NCBI GenBank assembly: GCA_030704615.1
Contig: CM060731.1
Coordinates: 80,518,756 to 80,582,755 of the forward strand
Source of the DNA: Takakia lepidozioides
Taxonomy: Eukaryota > Streptophyta > Takakiopsida > Takakiales > Takakiaceae
Direction: 5' to 3'
DNA: 64,000 nucleotides
The notes below the pieces were generated by a model. It worked only from the letters and a program-made list of their open reading frames with translations, made no database searches and was not told the origin of the DNA. The number at the start of each line of letters is the position of its first letter. Position 1 is the stretch's first letter. Below, piece by piece: positions 42,798-55,322 of the stretch. The position numbers and the translations under genes are program-made.

Positions 42798-45700
42798 ATG
42801 TCCCAGGGATCAGTCGCAGTGATGAGTTCTTCATCACAGGATACAACACTGGTGAAGCAGGTGAAGCCAACCCGCATAATATCAGCCAGCCCCACCCTGA
42901 GCATGTCAAGAGGGGTGAGCCTTGTGAACAACCTTCCTTGTGTTTCCTTATGGAGGGTTAAGCAGTATGTGCCTTGCCCTGTTCCTTTTCACGACAACCT
43001 CCTTAGTATGTTGTTGAGAGAGTATTAAATGGAATGAATGACCAACATCCACTGACTGGGCACTTTCAACACATATTCAATGATGCCATTCTCAATACCA
43101 ATTAAGTACTGTTGGGCTGAAGAATGGAAGTGTCTATTGGCAAAGAGTTGGATAAGAGTTGGATAAGAGTTGCCTTTGGTTCTTCCCTGATCCACCACAC
43201 TTGAAAATTTTGTACTTAAGGGGAATTCTTCTGTGTACACCAAGAACCAGACTTGGATGAAAATAATGTGCTGTCTTTAAATCCTATCACATGCACCTTT
43301 GCATTGCTTACCCTGTGTTCCGAATGAATGTCTGGGGAGAGGGAAGAATGAGGGAGGGGGTTGATTGTGAGTACCCCCAGTTCTTGAATAATTATTCCTG
43401 CTGGGGCGTAATGTATTTGTGTGGACAAAGTAATCGTGGGATTTCATATACATTTATCAAGTAGTAGCACAGGTCTGATGCCATGTTTTGTTCATGATTA
43501 CCTCAAATGCACTTTACTTTATATGGTTTCTCCTGTGAGTGCCTGAGACCATTGTATTGTGTGCTGGTGGCAGTCATCAATGGGGGGGAGGGAGGATCCA
43601 TTGGCAAACCTGTCAGAGTCGGAGCAGGAGAGCCTGAAGCAACCAAGAGGAGAAGGCTGGATCAGCCTCTTGGCCAGCATGCCACAGCCTTCAGTCCAAG
43701 AAACAATCAGTGGGGGTGGAGACACCCATCTTGTTGAGTTTTCGGATGCCTTGCATGGTAAATTTTTTCTCATCAGTAATATTCCGTCTTGATATGACAT
43801 GTTGCAGCCTGTAATTTGTGGTATGAGAAGATTTTCTCTGCACTTTTGAGAAGTCACATGCACAAATTTGAACATCAAATCCAGACTAATGTGTACTTGT
43901 GCAGCTGTGGGGAAGGCTCTCAGGCAAGTGGCAGAGAGCAAAGCTCGGGCTCAGGATGAGGCTGCCAAATGGAAGCTCAAGTATGAGATGGAGCTGTTGC
44001 GATGTCGCCAATTAGAGTGCCTCTGTGCTGATCAAATCCTTTCATCTCCTGGATTGTAGATCTTGTCTTTGGTGAAGAGGCGTGGAGGGGTATATTTCTG
44101 TAGTTGGTGTGGTATCTTTTGTCTAGAATCATGCAAGTGAGATGCCAGCTAAGATTGATAGATTGAGAGGGATGATTACAAGCTCTACTTGTTAGAGCTT
44201 GACTGCTGTAACTCTGACATATAAGCCCAACTCCAAGTAGTCATGATGGCATCATGGAGGCTGGTGATGTTTGATAGCAACATCTTTGCTTTGGATTGAC
44301 AAAAGTGAGCAAAACTGTATTAGGGCAGTAAAGTGTAAATTATTCCGTTCTTCAATTAAAAAGGCATGCAAACTTTCTTGCAGATCCTTCAAGAATGGAA
44401 GATCCTCTAGAGTTGGAAAAGCAGGAGACTGACTCTGGCGAACCAAGTTTATTACAATCACCAAGTGGGAAGCAGACACCACACAGCAATGGGCAGTGTT
44501 GCTTGAAAGAGGGTATATGCAATCAACAAGTCTTGCGTAGCCACACTAGCTCCTTTGGCAGTGGTGCCCAGGACATTCGGCCTGATGGAAGTCCTCCATC
44601 TGAAAAGGTAGTGGCAGTTTTTCTGGTTGACATCCTGTGTTCACTGTCCCTGAGTCCTGTCATCTGTTTAGTTCTCTCCGTCCTTTTCCCTCCATCTGTT
44701 CTCCTATCTCATTTCTGGGGTGAGTTTTTTTGTATCACATTGATGCAATGCTTAACAGCTTTCTGCTTTCTGAAGAATGTCTAGAAGGGCCAGAACAAAT
44801 TTTTGAGGTAAGCCCTTTGCACTACCACTGCAAAAGGCCCTTTTCTGGTCCCTCATGTCTGGTCCTGGGTTCTTTGTGCACAAGGCAATGAATTGCATAG
44901 TTTTATGGGTACACAGCTGGTTGCTGCACTTTCTCTAACCCCAGTATGATTGTTAGTAAGCAAGGGTTATTTATCATTGAGATCTGGTGAATGTCTTTGT
45001 CCGTGAGCTATATGCTATTGCTGTTTTTGTCAGCAATGCTGGGAGCACAATTTCGTGCAAGCACACTCCAAACATATGCTGCTGCTTTCTCTGCAATTGT
45101 TGTGCTGCTTATGTATGGGATGAAATGAGTGTGACTTATTCTCAAGTGGTAGAACCTGGCAACTGCAGGCAGTGTTTAGACTGGCGTGGGACAGTGAGGG
45201 CAAGCCGAGCAGAAGACACAAGCATGACGTTGTGTCGTTTGAGTCGGGGAATATCACTACACTGGTACAAAGTAGCAAGCAGGTGAGTTGATTGCTAGTA
45301 ATTCTGCTGAGCATTTGCTTGATGGCCCTCCTATACCCCTTTTCTGGTCTGACCTGCGCATCTCTATGAGCATCCCTGTCTTTCTTGTTTCTTGTCTTGT
45401 CTTTGAGCTTCCCATGGACATAATGAAGTTTCTTTCCTTTCTTCTTTCTCTCTTCATGTCTCTTTCTTTCTCTCTACATGTCAGGAGAATTTGGAAGCTA
45501 CCCAACAACAAAGCTCCATTTCTATCGAGAGACATTCTTGGTTCTCCGAGATGATAAAATCTTGCGACCCAATTACTTTTCGACGCCTTTATCTCCTTCC
45601 CTCTTGAGGGCATTGGGGCGGTTCAGGGTGGGCTCCCACAATGTACGGATAGAGACTGGCAGATGGGAAAACCTGCAACGGGAGGACCGCCTATACCCAG

Positions 45701-48700
45701 CTTGCACAGGGCGCAACCAGGAAATTGGAACTGAAGAACACTTCTTCTTTTATTGCCCTCTATATTACGAGATCCGTGGGAGATTCCACAGTCTATTCCG
45801 CGGAACTCAAATCTCTCACTGAAGTCTTCCGCTATGAGGATCAGAAATGCTTGGCAGCTTACCTGCACGAGGCCTTCGCCCTTAGACAATCCCTCGAGCA
45901 GTAGTTTTTTTTTGGCTCTGGTTTTGTTTCCTCTCTCATGTTTTTTTCCCATTTTGTCCCATAAGCTCTACGAGCTTTCCGCGGACGTTATAAAGCACCA
46001 TTTCATTTCATTTCATTTCTTTGTAGAGCTTCCTCATCCTTTGTGAAGGGGTTCAGTTATAAGGACATGCTTAGCAGCTTGCCAACATGAGCAAGTCTGT
46101 TTCTGTGCAACCTTTGGGGTTTGGTATGCTCTGTTGGTTTCTTTTTTTTTCTAATATGTTTGTTGTCCCACGGGCCCTCCGGGCCTGCCATGTATGGGAA
46201 TATCTTAATCTGTTTGTTTCTTTTCTCCCCCTCAACTCAACTTGGGTGTTTCAAGCTAGTGATCCTATGGCCTTGCCCCGTTTGTTTTTGTCAGTCGTGT
46301 ATGTGCTACTGTTGGATTCTAAACTGGCAGTTTTGAGTTAACAAGTTATTTGTGATTCACACTGTAGATCACACTGGTGTGGGACTCGCCTCCACACTCA
46401 GTCTTCATCCTTTCGAAGCCCAACTCATCAACAGTCGAGAACCTCTGTAAAGAGATGGTTAGGTGAGTGCCAAATCATTGTGCCAAACTCTCAGGACAGA
46501 AGTGCACTGTCTAGAGGTGTCTTTTAGTAAGAGCATTCAAAGTTTTGGCTAGGGATGGCAGCTTCATTAAGAGTGATCATATGATGCTATCCAACCTGTA
46601 CATCATTCTTTTTTGTCCTTGAACCACTGCAAGCCTGTTGACTTGTATAGGGCTGTTGTATCCTGAAGAACGCTCTTTGCTATGCTTGAGAGTTAGTATC
46701 CTGTGAAAGGTGTTTGCCCAAGTGACGTATCATGTGCATCCAATAGGCCCAGTTGTTAGGGCACAAGGCGGCCTAATAAGCGGTCATGGGTTCAAAGCCA
46801 CATGACTGTATGTTGGATATCACCCATTATAATCAAACCAACTATAGAAGGGGTAAGCTGTACTCAGGACGGGTAACGCTGCACCTATCATCAAAGAAAA
46901 CTCTAAACAGCTTCAGCCCAAAATTCCTTCTCAGGCCTTGCATCATGGAGCATGGACCGTGCCTTCTCCTTTTATTGGAACTCTCTAGAACACTTTACTG
47001 GATCATCATGGCCTGGTTGGTTGGAGCTATGCAGGTGGCTCAGGGAGGAGAAGGGAATGGGAGTTTATGTGGAGCCACGTGTGAAGAAGGAGCTGCTCAA
47101 GGATAGCTCATACTTCAGCTTCGTACAAACTTGTGAAACTGGTAACCCTTTCTTCTGCAGTTGGCCATTTATCCTGCTGAAGCAAATTTGACTCTGGTTT
47201 GGAAGGATTTCTTTCATCCATGAGTAGGATTCAAATTGTCAAGATGTGTGCTTAGAAGAAGAAATCTATTTGTTGACTGGTTGCTGCAAACGTTCGCTAT
47301 TACACACCCTTGACGGCATTGTCCCCACTGCATTCCAATCTTCCCAGAGCAGTTTTGGGGTTTGGTCCACCGCGATTTTACATTGGCGTTCTAGTACAGG
47401 TGTAGACAAGGAGGGGAACACAGAGTAGAACATGGAGAGAAGAGAGACAGAACAGACAGGAGACTGCTCAGCAAGGAGAGAGGTCGATAGCGTCCTGATG
47501 ATGGCAGTGATATGTGGCAGAGGAGGAAGTACTATACCTGCACAAGAAGGTGGACTTGGTAATAACTCTCGGCGGCGATGGGACTGTGCTCTGGGTACTC
47601 ACTTGATATGCCCTCATTCGCGCTCTTATCAACTCAAATTATCCCCTCCCTTTTGTAGTTGCTGCGAGAATGTGCACACTTGACTTCATAATCTCTCCCC
47701 TACAGTGTGACTAGTTGTATATCATGGCTACATATGTCATGTTTGTTCTAGTGGTGGAGCTTCATTCTGCTCTGATCTCCACGTTGCTTCCCCAGCCACA
47801 TATCCCATTGGAATCATTAGCTGTGTTCGAAGTGCTAGACTGTGTTTCTTACCGTGGTTAGGTAGAACCCCACAACAGTCTGAGGAAGGGAAAGTCTCAA
47901 GGGAGAGTAACCTATCATTGTGAAACCAAAGACTTCTGCTGACACAGAATGAACTTGATGTATCGATGAGTCTTGTGGTCCTCTTTTCTTGGGAGCTGAG
48001 AAGAAGTGGTTGTGGAAATTTTGCAGGCAGCATCAATGTTCAAGGGTCCAGTACCTCCTGTGGTGTCATTCTCCATGGGCTCCCTCGGCTTCATGACTCC
48101 TTTTCGTATCCTCCTCACAAGTCGCCTTCCTTTTATCTTTGTATGTAATATGAACTGCCTCCTTCCCTCTTCTTAGTTTGTCACTCAGTTGGGGAGTTTG
48201 AAATTTGGAGCATGCATTCATGCTCATTTCCCTTGCTGGTGTCAGTTGAGCAGCTAGTGCTGAACCATGGGTTAACCAATAACCGTCCTCCCTCCATGAT
48301 TTGAGCTGTGCGCAAAACTGTCCAATGCTGGGTCAACTGGTCACCTGATGTGTGGGTACCTCAAGTCCTTGGGGGAGGTTTGGGCAACTGCGCTGTCCCG
48401 GTTACAGCTGTTAGGTGTCCACATTCCAAACCTTCCAAATGGAAGGCAGTAGCCCTTCGAGGTGAATTTACCCTTGCTTCGAACCTTTTGCTAGATGAAC
48501 CCTAAACCCTAAATGCAGCAAAAGGAAAAATAAATCCGATTCTAAATAAGACTGCAATAGCCCTCTTACAATCATGGGAACTCAGTCGTGAGATTAAACT
48601 TTGCTGAAGTTGACCAATGCAAGTAGTGAGTCATGGTATTAGTATATTAGAGGTCTGAACAGTGGACTTGATAAGAAGGGATAGGTGGGCAGAGAAATTC

Positions 48701-50001
48701 ATTGAATAGTGCTACATACAGATGTCAGCTCAAGCGCAGATCCCTAACTCACCAATGTATAGAAAGCGAACGATACAAAGAGTGTCTCCAAACAGTGATG
48801 GAGGGCCCTGTATATATCACTCTTCGTCACCGCCTCCATTGCCAGATTGTTCGTAACCCAGACAACCTTGAGGAGGGAAGTGGATCTGACCCGGAAGACC
48901 ATCTGGTGTTGAACGAAGTATCCATTAATCGGGGGATGTCCTCTTTCCTCACAAACCTGGAATGCTATTGTGATGGTCTCTTTGTCACTTGTGTGCAAGG
49001 AGATGGCCTCATTCTTTCCACTCCATCTGGAAGCACTGCCTATTCGTTGGCAGCTGGAGGCTCAATGGTTCACCCTCAGGTAGGTGTTCCTGTTGTTTTG
49101 ACCTGCTTTGCCTGCTTTACTTTCTGAAGGGAGATGTTGGTCAAGAGACGGGCAGGAAGAGGCTTGAAGAAGAGGTTGCACAAATCTGAATTTGCAGTTT
49201 GGCCATTTGCAGGTACCCGGTATTCTTTTCACTCCAATTTGCCCCCATTCTTTGTCCTTCCGACCATTGATTTTGCCGGAGTACGTGACACTAAGAGTCC
49301 AGGTACTTTTTTACCTGATAAAAACCTGATTCAAATGCCTTCCATACCTCATGCTGCCATGTTTGGTTGATGGAAGGTGGATCCAAGGTCAATGCTTATG
49401 ATTGTGAACAAAACAATTGTGTCTAGGGTTTGACTGATGTCCATTGTGTTGCATCCAGAAATGAGTTATTGGCTATTACACCTGTGTATAAATTGCGAGG
49501 CTTTGCCTTCACCGATGTTTACATCCACTTGGCCTCGCAAGGCTAGGAACTACCACCTACTCGTTAACATAGTGATTCACAGATTTATAGTGTTACCTAA
49601 TGTGTGGATACAATGTCTCGACCTTCTGGCAGAGCACAATAATCTCTTCGGACGGAGAATATGTAGATTGTGGTACAAACATGTTGATCCTGAAAATGTA
49701 GGATGCATTTCCAGTTGATTGTAGATTTGTCAGAAGCCTCTTCTGCATTTTTTCTGATCAAAAGCATGGTCCAATGCAGGTGCCTGCAAATAGTAGGGGC
49801 CAAGCATGGGCAAGTTTTGACGGCAAGGACAGGCAGCAGCTTAGTGGTGGTGACGCCCTTGTCATTCACATGTCAGCATGGCCAGTCCCAGCTGCCTGCG
49901 ATAAGGAATCAACCAATGATTTTCTGCGCAGTGTGCGGGATGGTTTGCACTGGAACCTGCGAAAAAGTCAGTTATCAGACGGGCCTCCTCAACCTACCTA
50001 G
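42798..50001 (+). CDS. NADK: NAD kinase, plant cytosolic type
   Basis: Phosphorylates NAD to NADP. Eleven exons: 42,798-42,914, 43,574-43,757, 43,905-44,024, 44,384-44,607, 46,368-46,462, 47,035-47,141, 47,521-47,594, 48,027-48,105, 48,763-49,079, 49,213-49,302 and 49,780-50,001. Together they give 542 residues with all phases consistent. The catalytic domain is unmistakable: the GGDGT motif in [13 protein letters not shown] (exon 7), [41 protein letters not shown] and [18 protein letters not shown]. The N-terminal extension ([26 protein letters not shown]) resembles that of plant NADKs, where the region near it binds calmodulin in some members. Exons 1-3 are less certain than exons 4-11, and the donor of exon 3 is a choice among candidates. 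Confidence 0.92.
45478..46018 (+). mobile_element. LINE 3' fragment in NAD kinase intron 4
   Basis: Encodes the end of a non-LTR retrotransposon polyprotein: [20 protein letters not shown], then a Cys/His stretch ([18 protein letters not shown]), and after a 1-nt shift near 45,780 a short tail [18 protein letters not shown] with a stop at about 45,902. The 3' UTR ends in CCATTTCATTTCATTTC, a (ATTTC)n tail typical of some LINE clades. It is sense to the host gene and 5'-truncated; sequence back to about 45,290 may belong to it. Confidence 0.75.
46745..46890 (+). mobile_element. tRNA-derived SINE head in NAD kinase intron 5
   Basis: GGCCCAGTTGTTAGGGCACA, followed by GGTCATGGGTTCAAAGCCACAT and TGTTGGATATCACCCATTAT, matches the 5' part of the SINE at 38,285-38,590 on the opposite strand. 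The 3' body is lost. Confidence 0.7.
48333..48500 (+). mobile_element. SINE 3' body in NAD kinase intron 8
   Basis: GTGTGGGTACCTCAAGTCCT, TTGGGCAACTGCGCTGTC, CAAATGGAAGGCAGTAGCCC and TTGCTTCG follow the order of the body of the 38,285 copy, without the tRNA-like head. Confidence 0.65.
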
Positions 50002-51203
50002 TTAACCAGTGAATCATGTGATGCCATCAAGTGCAATAACTGGAGGTTGCTAACCTCGCATTTATTGCCTTTGTAACCTTGTACATGTTCGGGTTCAAAT
50101 GATGTAGAGAACCTTTCTTAGAACATTTTGGATTCTCTTAGTGAGTTGAAAACCAGGAAGACTGCCGGTCACAAAATTGAACTTGCAGTTGGATCTCTAA
50201 TATTGTTGCTCAAGGAACTGAGCCTATAAACATTCATTGAAAAAGTAAAGTAAACAATGCTTACTGTGTGGGTCCTCCCTTCACAGTCCTGTGAGGGCTT
50301 CATGTGAAATGTTGCACAGTAAAATGAAATATACTTGGAATACGCAATTATAAGAATCACCTCCAGCTCTACTCTGATCGGAAAACCTCGATGCAAGACT
50401 CTTCCGTTCGAAAGCCGAAAATGGACGAATTGACTGAGCCTGTATGACCGAAACAAACTGCTTCCCCTTGCCTGGTCTTCTAGGATTTCAGTTGCGACCT
50501 CAGCGTACTCATAACTGCGTCGAGAAACGTTGAAAGATCCCCCGAACTTTAGATCATATTTTACGACTTTTACTCTAAGCGAACATCAGGCGGCTATCAA
50601 CGTCAATATTGTATCTACTGGAGGAATATAGCGGTTTGAACAACAGACAATGTTTGACTAGAAACCTCATGATATATCAAACAAAAGGAGGCAATCAAAC
50701 TACGAACTGTGTTTGTTGCAAACACTGCTCGTCTGTTCTACTTCATATGCTGAAATTACATGACATCTGGAATAAAGTTTTCCTATCATATATTGTTCCG
50801 ATTTCAGCAACTTGGATACCTGCATTGTCGTTCTTGCAAATGTTCAGTAATTTTCACCATCGTCGCGCTTACTCCTCCGCATATTGTTGCTCTATCTAAA
50901 CTCGAAGATGTGTTGAATGAATGAGGAAAGCGTTACTATCATCCAATTGAGATGAATGAAGAACGGGTGGCCCTAAAGCTGCTTGGATGGATGGATGGCC
51001 GATGATGTTTGTGGACGGATGGACCGCATGCACATCCCCTGCGTCTCTGGCTTCTAGAAGTGTGTAGCCTCCCCGGTGTGTTTTGCTATGAGGATTAGGG
51101 TTTAGGGTCTGCTATCAACGACATCTGCTTGTGTTCCCAGGTCTGAGGCAGTTGTTGGGGAGGCATCCATTGCTGTTTGCGGTGGAAGGAGTCAGTGGAA
51201 GAG
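50002..51203. other. NAD kinase 3' flank and p23 upstream region
   Basis: No gene recognised. A candidate splice acceptor (TGTTCCCAG at about 51,132-51,140) upstream of the p23 ATG could end a 5'-UTR intron. The region just before p23 has ATGGATGGATGG-like simple repeats (50,983-51,025). Confidence 0.4.
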
Positions 51204-51800
51204 ATGAGCCGTCATCCGGAGATAAAGTGGGCGCAACGGACAGACAAGGTGTTCCTGACGGTGGAGTTGCCTGATGCAAAGAACCCGCAAGTGAAGCTGG
51301 AGCCTGATGGCAGATTCACATTCTCTGCCACGGCTGGCGGAAACGATCAGTTGTATGAATCCGATCTGGAGCTTTTTGGGAAGGTGAACGTTGATGAAAG
51401 CAAAATCAGTGTGGGGCTGCGGCACACGTTTGTTGTGATTGAGAAGGAGGAAAAGGTGTGGTGGAAGAGGCTGGTCAAGTCCGAGGGAAAGGCACCTCCT
51501 TTTCTGAAGGTGGACTGGAACAAATGGGTGGACGAGGATGAGGAGGCAGATGCCCCCAAGCTTGACAACTTCGATCTCGGTGGAATGGGCGGGATGGGCG
51601 GAATGGGTGGAATGGGCGGAATGGGCGGAATGGATCTGAGTGCCTTGGGTGGCATGGGCGGCATGGGTGGCTTGGGTGATCTGAGTGGCATGGGTGGAAT
51701 GGGTGGAATGGGTGACCTTTCGAAATTCGGTGAGGGAGGGGACGAAGAGGATAGTGAAGATGAAGAAGGCCTTCCAGACATGAAGAAGGCTGAGATTTAA
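51204..51800 (+). CDS. p23: p23 co-chaperone of Hsp90
   Basis: An intact single-exon ORF of 198 residues from ATG at 51,204 (MSRHPEIKWAQRTDKVFLTV) to TAA at 51,798. Residues 1-110 form the CS/p23 beta-sandwich, with the family signature LKVDWNKWVDEDEE near residues 104-117. p23 binds the ATP-closed N-terminal dimer of Hsp90 and slows ATP hydrolysis. The tail has a dozen or so GGM repeats (51,580-51,715) followed by an acidic end (DEEDSEDEEG), the arrangement seen in land-plant p23-1/p23-2. The ORF starting upstream of 51,204 lacks conservation, so this ATG was chosen. No intron interrupts the coding region, unlike neighbouring genes. Confidence 0.95.
   Translation: MSRHPEIKWAQRTDKVFLTVELPDAKNPQVKLEPDGRFTFSATAGGNDQLYESDLELFGKVNVDESKISVGLRHTFVVIEKEEKVWWKRLVKSEGKAPPFLKVDWNKWVDEDEEADAPKLDNFDLGGMGGMGGMGGMGGMGGMDLSALGGMGGMGGLGDLSGMGGMGGMGDLSKFGEGGDEEDSEDEEGLPDMKKAEI
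51580..51715 (+). repeat. GGM-coding tandem repeat inside p23
   Basis: GGAATGGGC/GGCATGGGT units of 9 bp repeated in tandem encode the Met/Gly-rich linker. Such tracts change length easily between alleles. Confidence 0.85.
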
Positions 51801-54800
51801 AGTTCATTTTGTGAGGGAGTGCAGATAAGTTTCCATTTGTCATTGCTTACTGGGGCAACCGACATGATGGGCGGACCTTAAATGCATCCATTGCAGAGTG
51901 CAATTGGAATTTACCATCGTCCCTACGTTCACTCCTGTTTATGGAACTTAGCAGTCGCCTTGCTTTCCTAGACCTCTTTGCCGTAATTTGGTGCTTGGAG
52001 TGTGCATCTCAAGAGTCATTGATAGGGTTGTGTTACAGATGAGATAGAACTTAGGCCCTTTGACGTTATAAGGTTTCTTTTTTTGACCTCTTTTGTAAGA
52101 TGTCTCAGAGACCCAAAATGTGCACGTAGAGAGGCACACGTAAATGTTCTACATGGACGGGAAACAGCTCGATCTGAAGAAGACCTTCTTTTGAAAAAAA
52201 AACAAAAGTGTCGCGTAATCTACTGCATTCTGTATTGGATCACGAATGGCGCTCTTTGTCTATCGCTCTCCTTTTGTTTTAATGATAAGGAGTAGAAGTC
52301 TGTATCAAACCTTACCAGAAAGCCTCCTCAGAAGTACTTTAGCAGGACCCAAATGGCTTAAACAGAAGCTCTGCAAAATAGTAGCTTAAGAACTCGTGAA
52401 GGAGTTGAAGCACTGGCCAGCTGCACCCATCTCTTTGCTCTGATTCAGCGACTTACACTCTGGTATTATTTGCCCCTGACCAGACAACCCTTTGTCTAGT
52501 CCAAGTATCCATCTACATGATTCTGCTGCTGCAAGCGAAGTCTAGTGATTCCATGATCTTTCTTGTTCTGCATAGCAAGAATGCTCCTGGTTGTTTAACA
52601 ACTCGTAGAGGCAATATTTGCAGATCAACCTGGGAAGTTTCTCCTAACAGCTTCCGTTTTCAGATCATTGCAAGAGTAATTTGCGAGGTGATGGGATATG
52701 CTAAGATGGGAATTGAGCAATTGGCCATGTCGGACTACTGTACGATAGCTGTAACCCTCAGTACTGAGGGGTTGCCTTTGACACGACGCGATTGTGACAT
52801 GCAAGTCAAATTTGTGTTCCTTTGTTCTTCAGTCAGTCCCTACTTATCAGCTGTTATTGCAGGGCTTTGGTTGTTCCCCCTTCGAGCACATTTTCAAGCT
52901 ACCTGGTGCAAACTGTATGTCTGCTCATGAACCATCGATGGTTTTGACATACTCTAATCAATGCTGCATGGGTATCTTTATTTGACCCCCAGCTTCAGTG
53001 CTCAAATATTCCCAATGCATCATTCAAATCAAATGCAAAAGTGGTTGCCACTACAAGTCCTCATCATGTTCTTTATACATCCTTTTGTCTACACAAAACA
53101 ACCAGGTAGAGGAAGGCTTAGGAGGAAAGAGCCTGTACCTTCTTTGAGGTGCCCCCGCAGTTAGGTTAAAATTTCCATTGCATTGTGCCTTTGAGGCTTA
53201 AAACACAAATTATCTCTTGAGTATGATGAAGATTGTAGAGTAATGTCCATGACTTTTCTGTTACTCAGGCCACAACATTTCTGACAGGAACCACATCATG
53301 TAGCGATTGCTGGCAGTTTTATACCCTCTTCTTCACTGCAATCAATTGTCTCAGATTAGTGTCCTTGCCACTGAGAGATCTGTCTACATGCATACCCATA
53401 CGTTTCTGCTCCTTCTCATGCATAAGGAGTTACCATACTAGTCCCTCCTCTTTTGATTGGTTAGTTCAATTGATTAGGTCGACATTTAGCTATCAACTGT
53501 TCAAAACACAACCTGCCACAATCCAGGAAATGGAAGGCACTTTCCTAGACGCTCAATCTTGATGACAGCAAGCTGTATTTAACTATACCGAAGCGGCCAT
53601 GACAGCAAACTCAGGGTTTGAGAGAGATCAGTGTAACCTGTGGTGGCAGGGTTATACCCAAGGCCATTACCGAGACAGGGAAATGCCCTCTACAATAATG
53701 CCCAACAAATCTTAAAACAACCCACTCCGAGATGGGTTCACAACAAGCAATAGCGAATTTGCCGTGGCCAAGGGGGAGGATTTGTTTTTAATCTTGCGTA
53801 GTAGAAATTCAAGTTTATCTAATAAAAATGGGGATGGATCGTCTGGCACGTATTGCGGCGACCTGCAGCCCGACTCCCCCGTACTATTCTTGTTAGGGTT
53901 TTTATTTTAAAGTGTATACTTTGTCTACAGCAGAGCACCATGGAAGATTCTCTTCCAAGCTCTTTCTTGAGTTATCTTTTAGATGGAGTTGAAGGGTCGT
54001 CTTCTTCTCATCAAGGTGTACGAAATAATGTGCAAGCTCTTCAAACTCTATGTACCATTAAGTCCAAGCTCCGAAAATTATGTGCAGATAATTTTGGCAG
54101 CTAAGGGGAAATGGTAGGAGACTGTGGACAAATCCTTACATTCAATGTTTGTTGGATTTGTGGGTGGGAATACAATTGAGGACACATGAAAAAGGTAAAT
54201 TGAAAAGAGTTTGCAAAGCTGTTGAACATAAACTTTGCAAATCATGTGCAACGGATCTGGAAGCAATGCATAGACAAAATCAACAAGATGAAGGACAAGG
54301 TTTTCATGCAATAGAAATGGTGATGCTCAAGAGAGAGGATGAGTGCCGTGAGGTGCGCAAGCAGCATGTAATGACCAATACAATATAGATAGGTACATGC
54401 TGACTTTGGAATTTCATAGACGAGCTTCGAGGAGAATGCTTTATGAGATCTTGTAGGACATCGACACTGTAAACTCTTCTCACACTAAGTACAGGCATAT
54501 CTGCGAATGGTTAACAGTCGTGAATACTAGGGCACTTCCTTTCTTGGCTGTAATTCTTCCCTGGCATAGTATTCTCTAGCATCTATTTTGGCAACGTATT
54601 GACGAGGATGAAGCAGAAAAAGAATGCATTTGGCTACTAGGAAGGTACTAAGGACGAGCGAAGGACTTCTCTCAGCTGTAACTACAGATTCTTCAACTTT
54701 CCTAAGTTGAATACCCCCAGGTGAACTCCCCTGGCCTGATGTCACCAAGTTTTTCCTCAACATGAGATTGATATAGGCTCGTTCAGTTATGGGGTATGAG

Positions 54801-54900
54801 CGAACGGGGAAAACGTTTGGTACATTACGAGTTAGGACTCCCTGGTCGCCTTTGCCCCCTAAACTGCCTTGTCTTTGACAACGTTTTCAGAGAGTGCGCG
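51801..54900. other. p23 3' flank; no gene supported
   Basis: Scattered open frames on the plus strand (52,517-52,985; 53,930-54,390) have no recognisable domain. The block at 53,938-54,390 (MEDSLPSSFLSYLLDGVEG followed by stops and further charged stretches) reads like decayed coding sequence of unknown origin. Confidence 0.4.
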
Positions 54901-55322
54901 AAGAGCATGAATATGGTTGATTCGAAATTTGCGCCCATGACTGGGAAACGAAGGAGTACGGGCATTGTCCTCCTGTCCTCCCCCAATGAAATTTTTCAAA
55001 CTGATTAGCTTCATCATCTTTTCTGACTGCAGCTATAAGATCTACTACAGAAAGCTTACTTGCAAACAAGTGGTGGTGTCACGACAGGCTTGAATCCTGC
55101 CTAGCAACAATTTGCAGACTCTATGCTACAAACGGCAAGCGAAGTATCTGGTGTGTACATATATCTAGACTTCGACACACTTGAATTTGAGCTGATTTTT
55201 CGCCTACACTCCCTATGTACGTGTCTCTCTTTCCATGTACGCAAGTTCGTAGTAGAAGGTGCTCGTTGTACACATATATGCATTTAATAAGACTACATGA
55301 GTGAAGAGAAGAGTGTACATAC

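Noticed and set aside
51347-51781. Pro-rich minus-strand ORF over p23
   Set aside because: It is the antisense of the GGM repeat.
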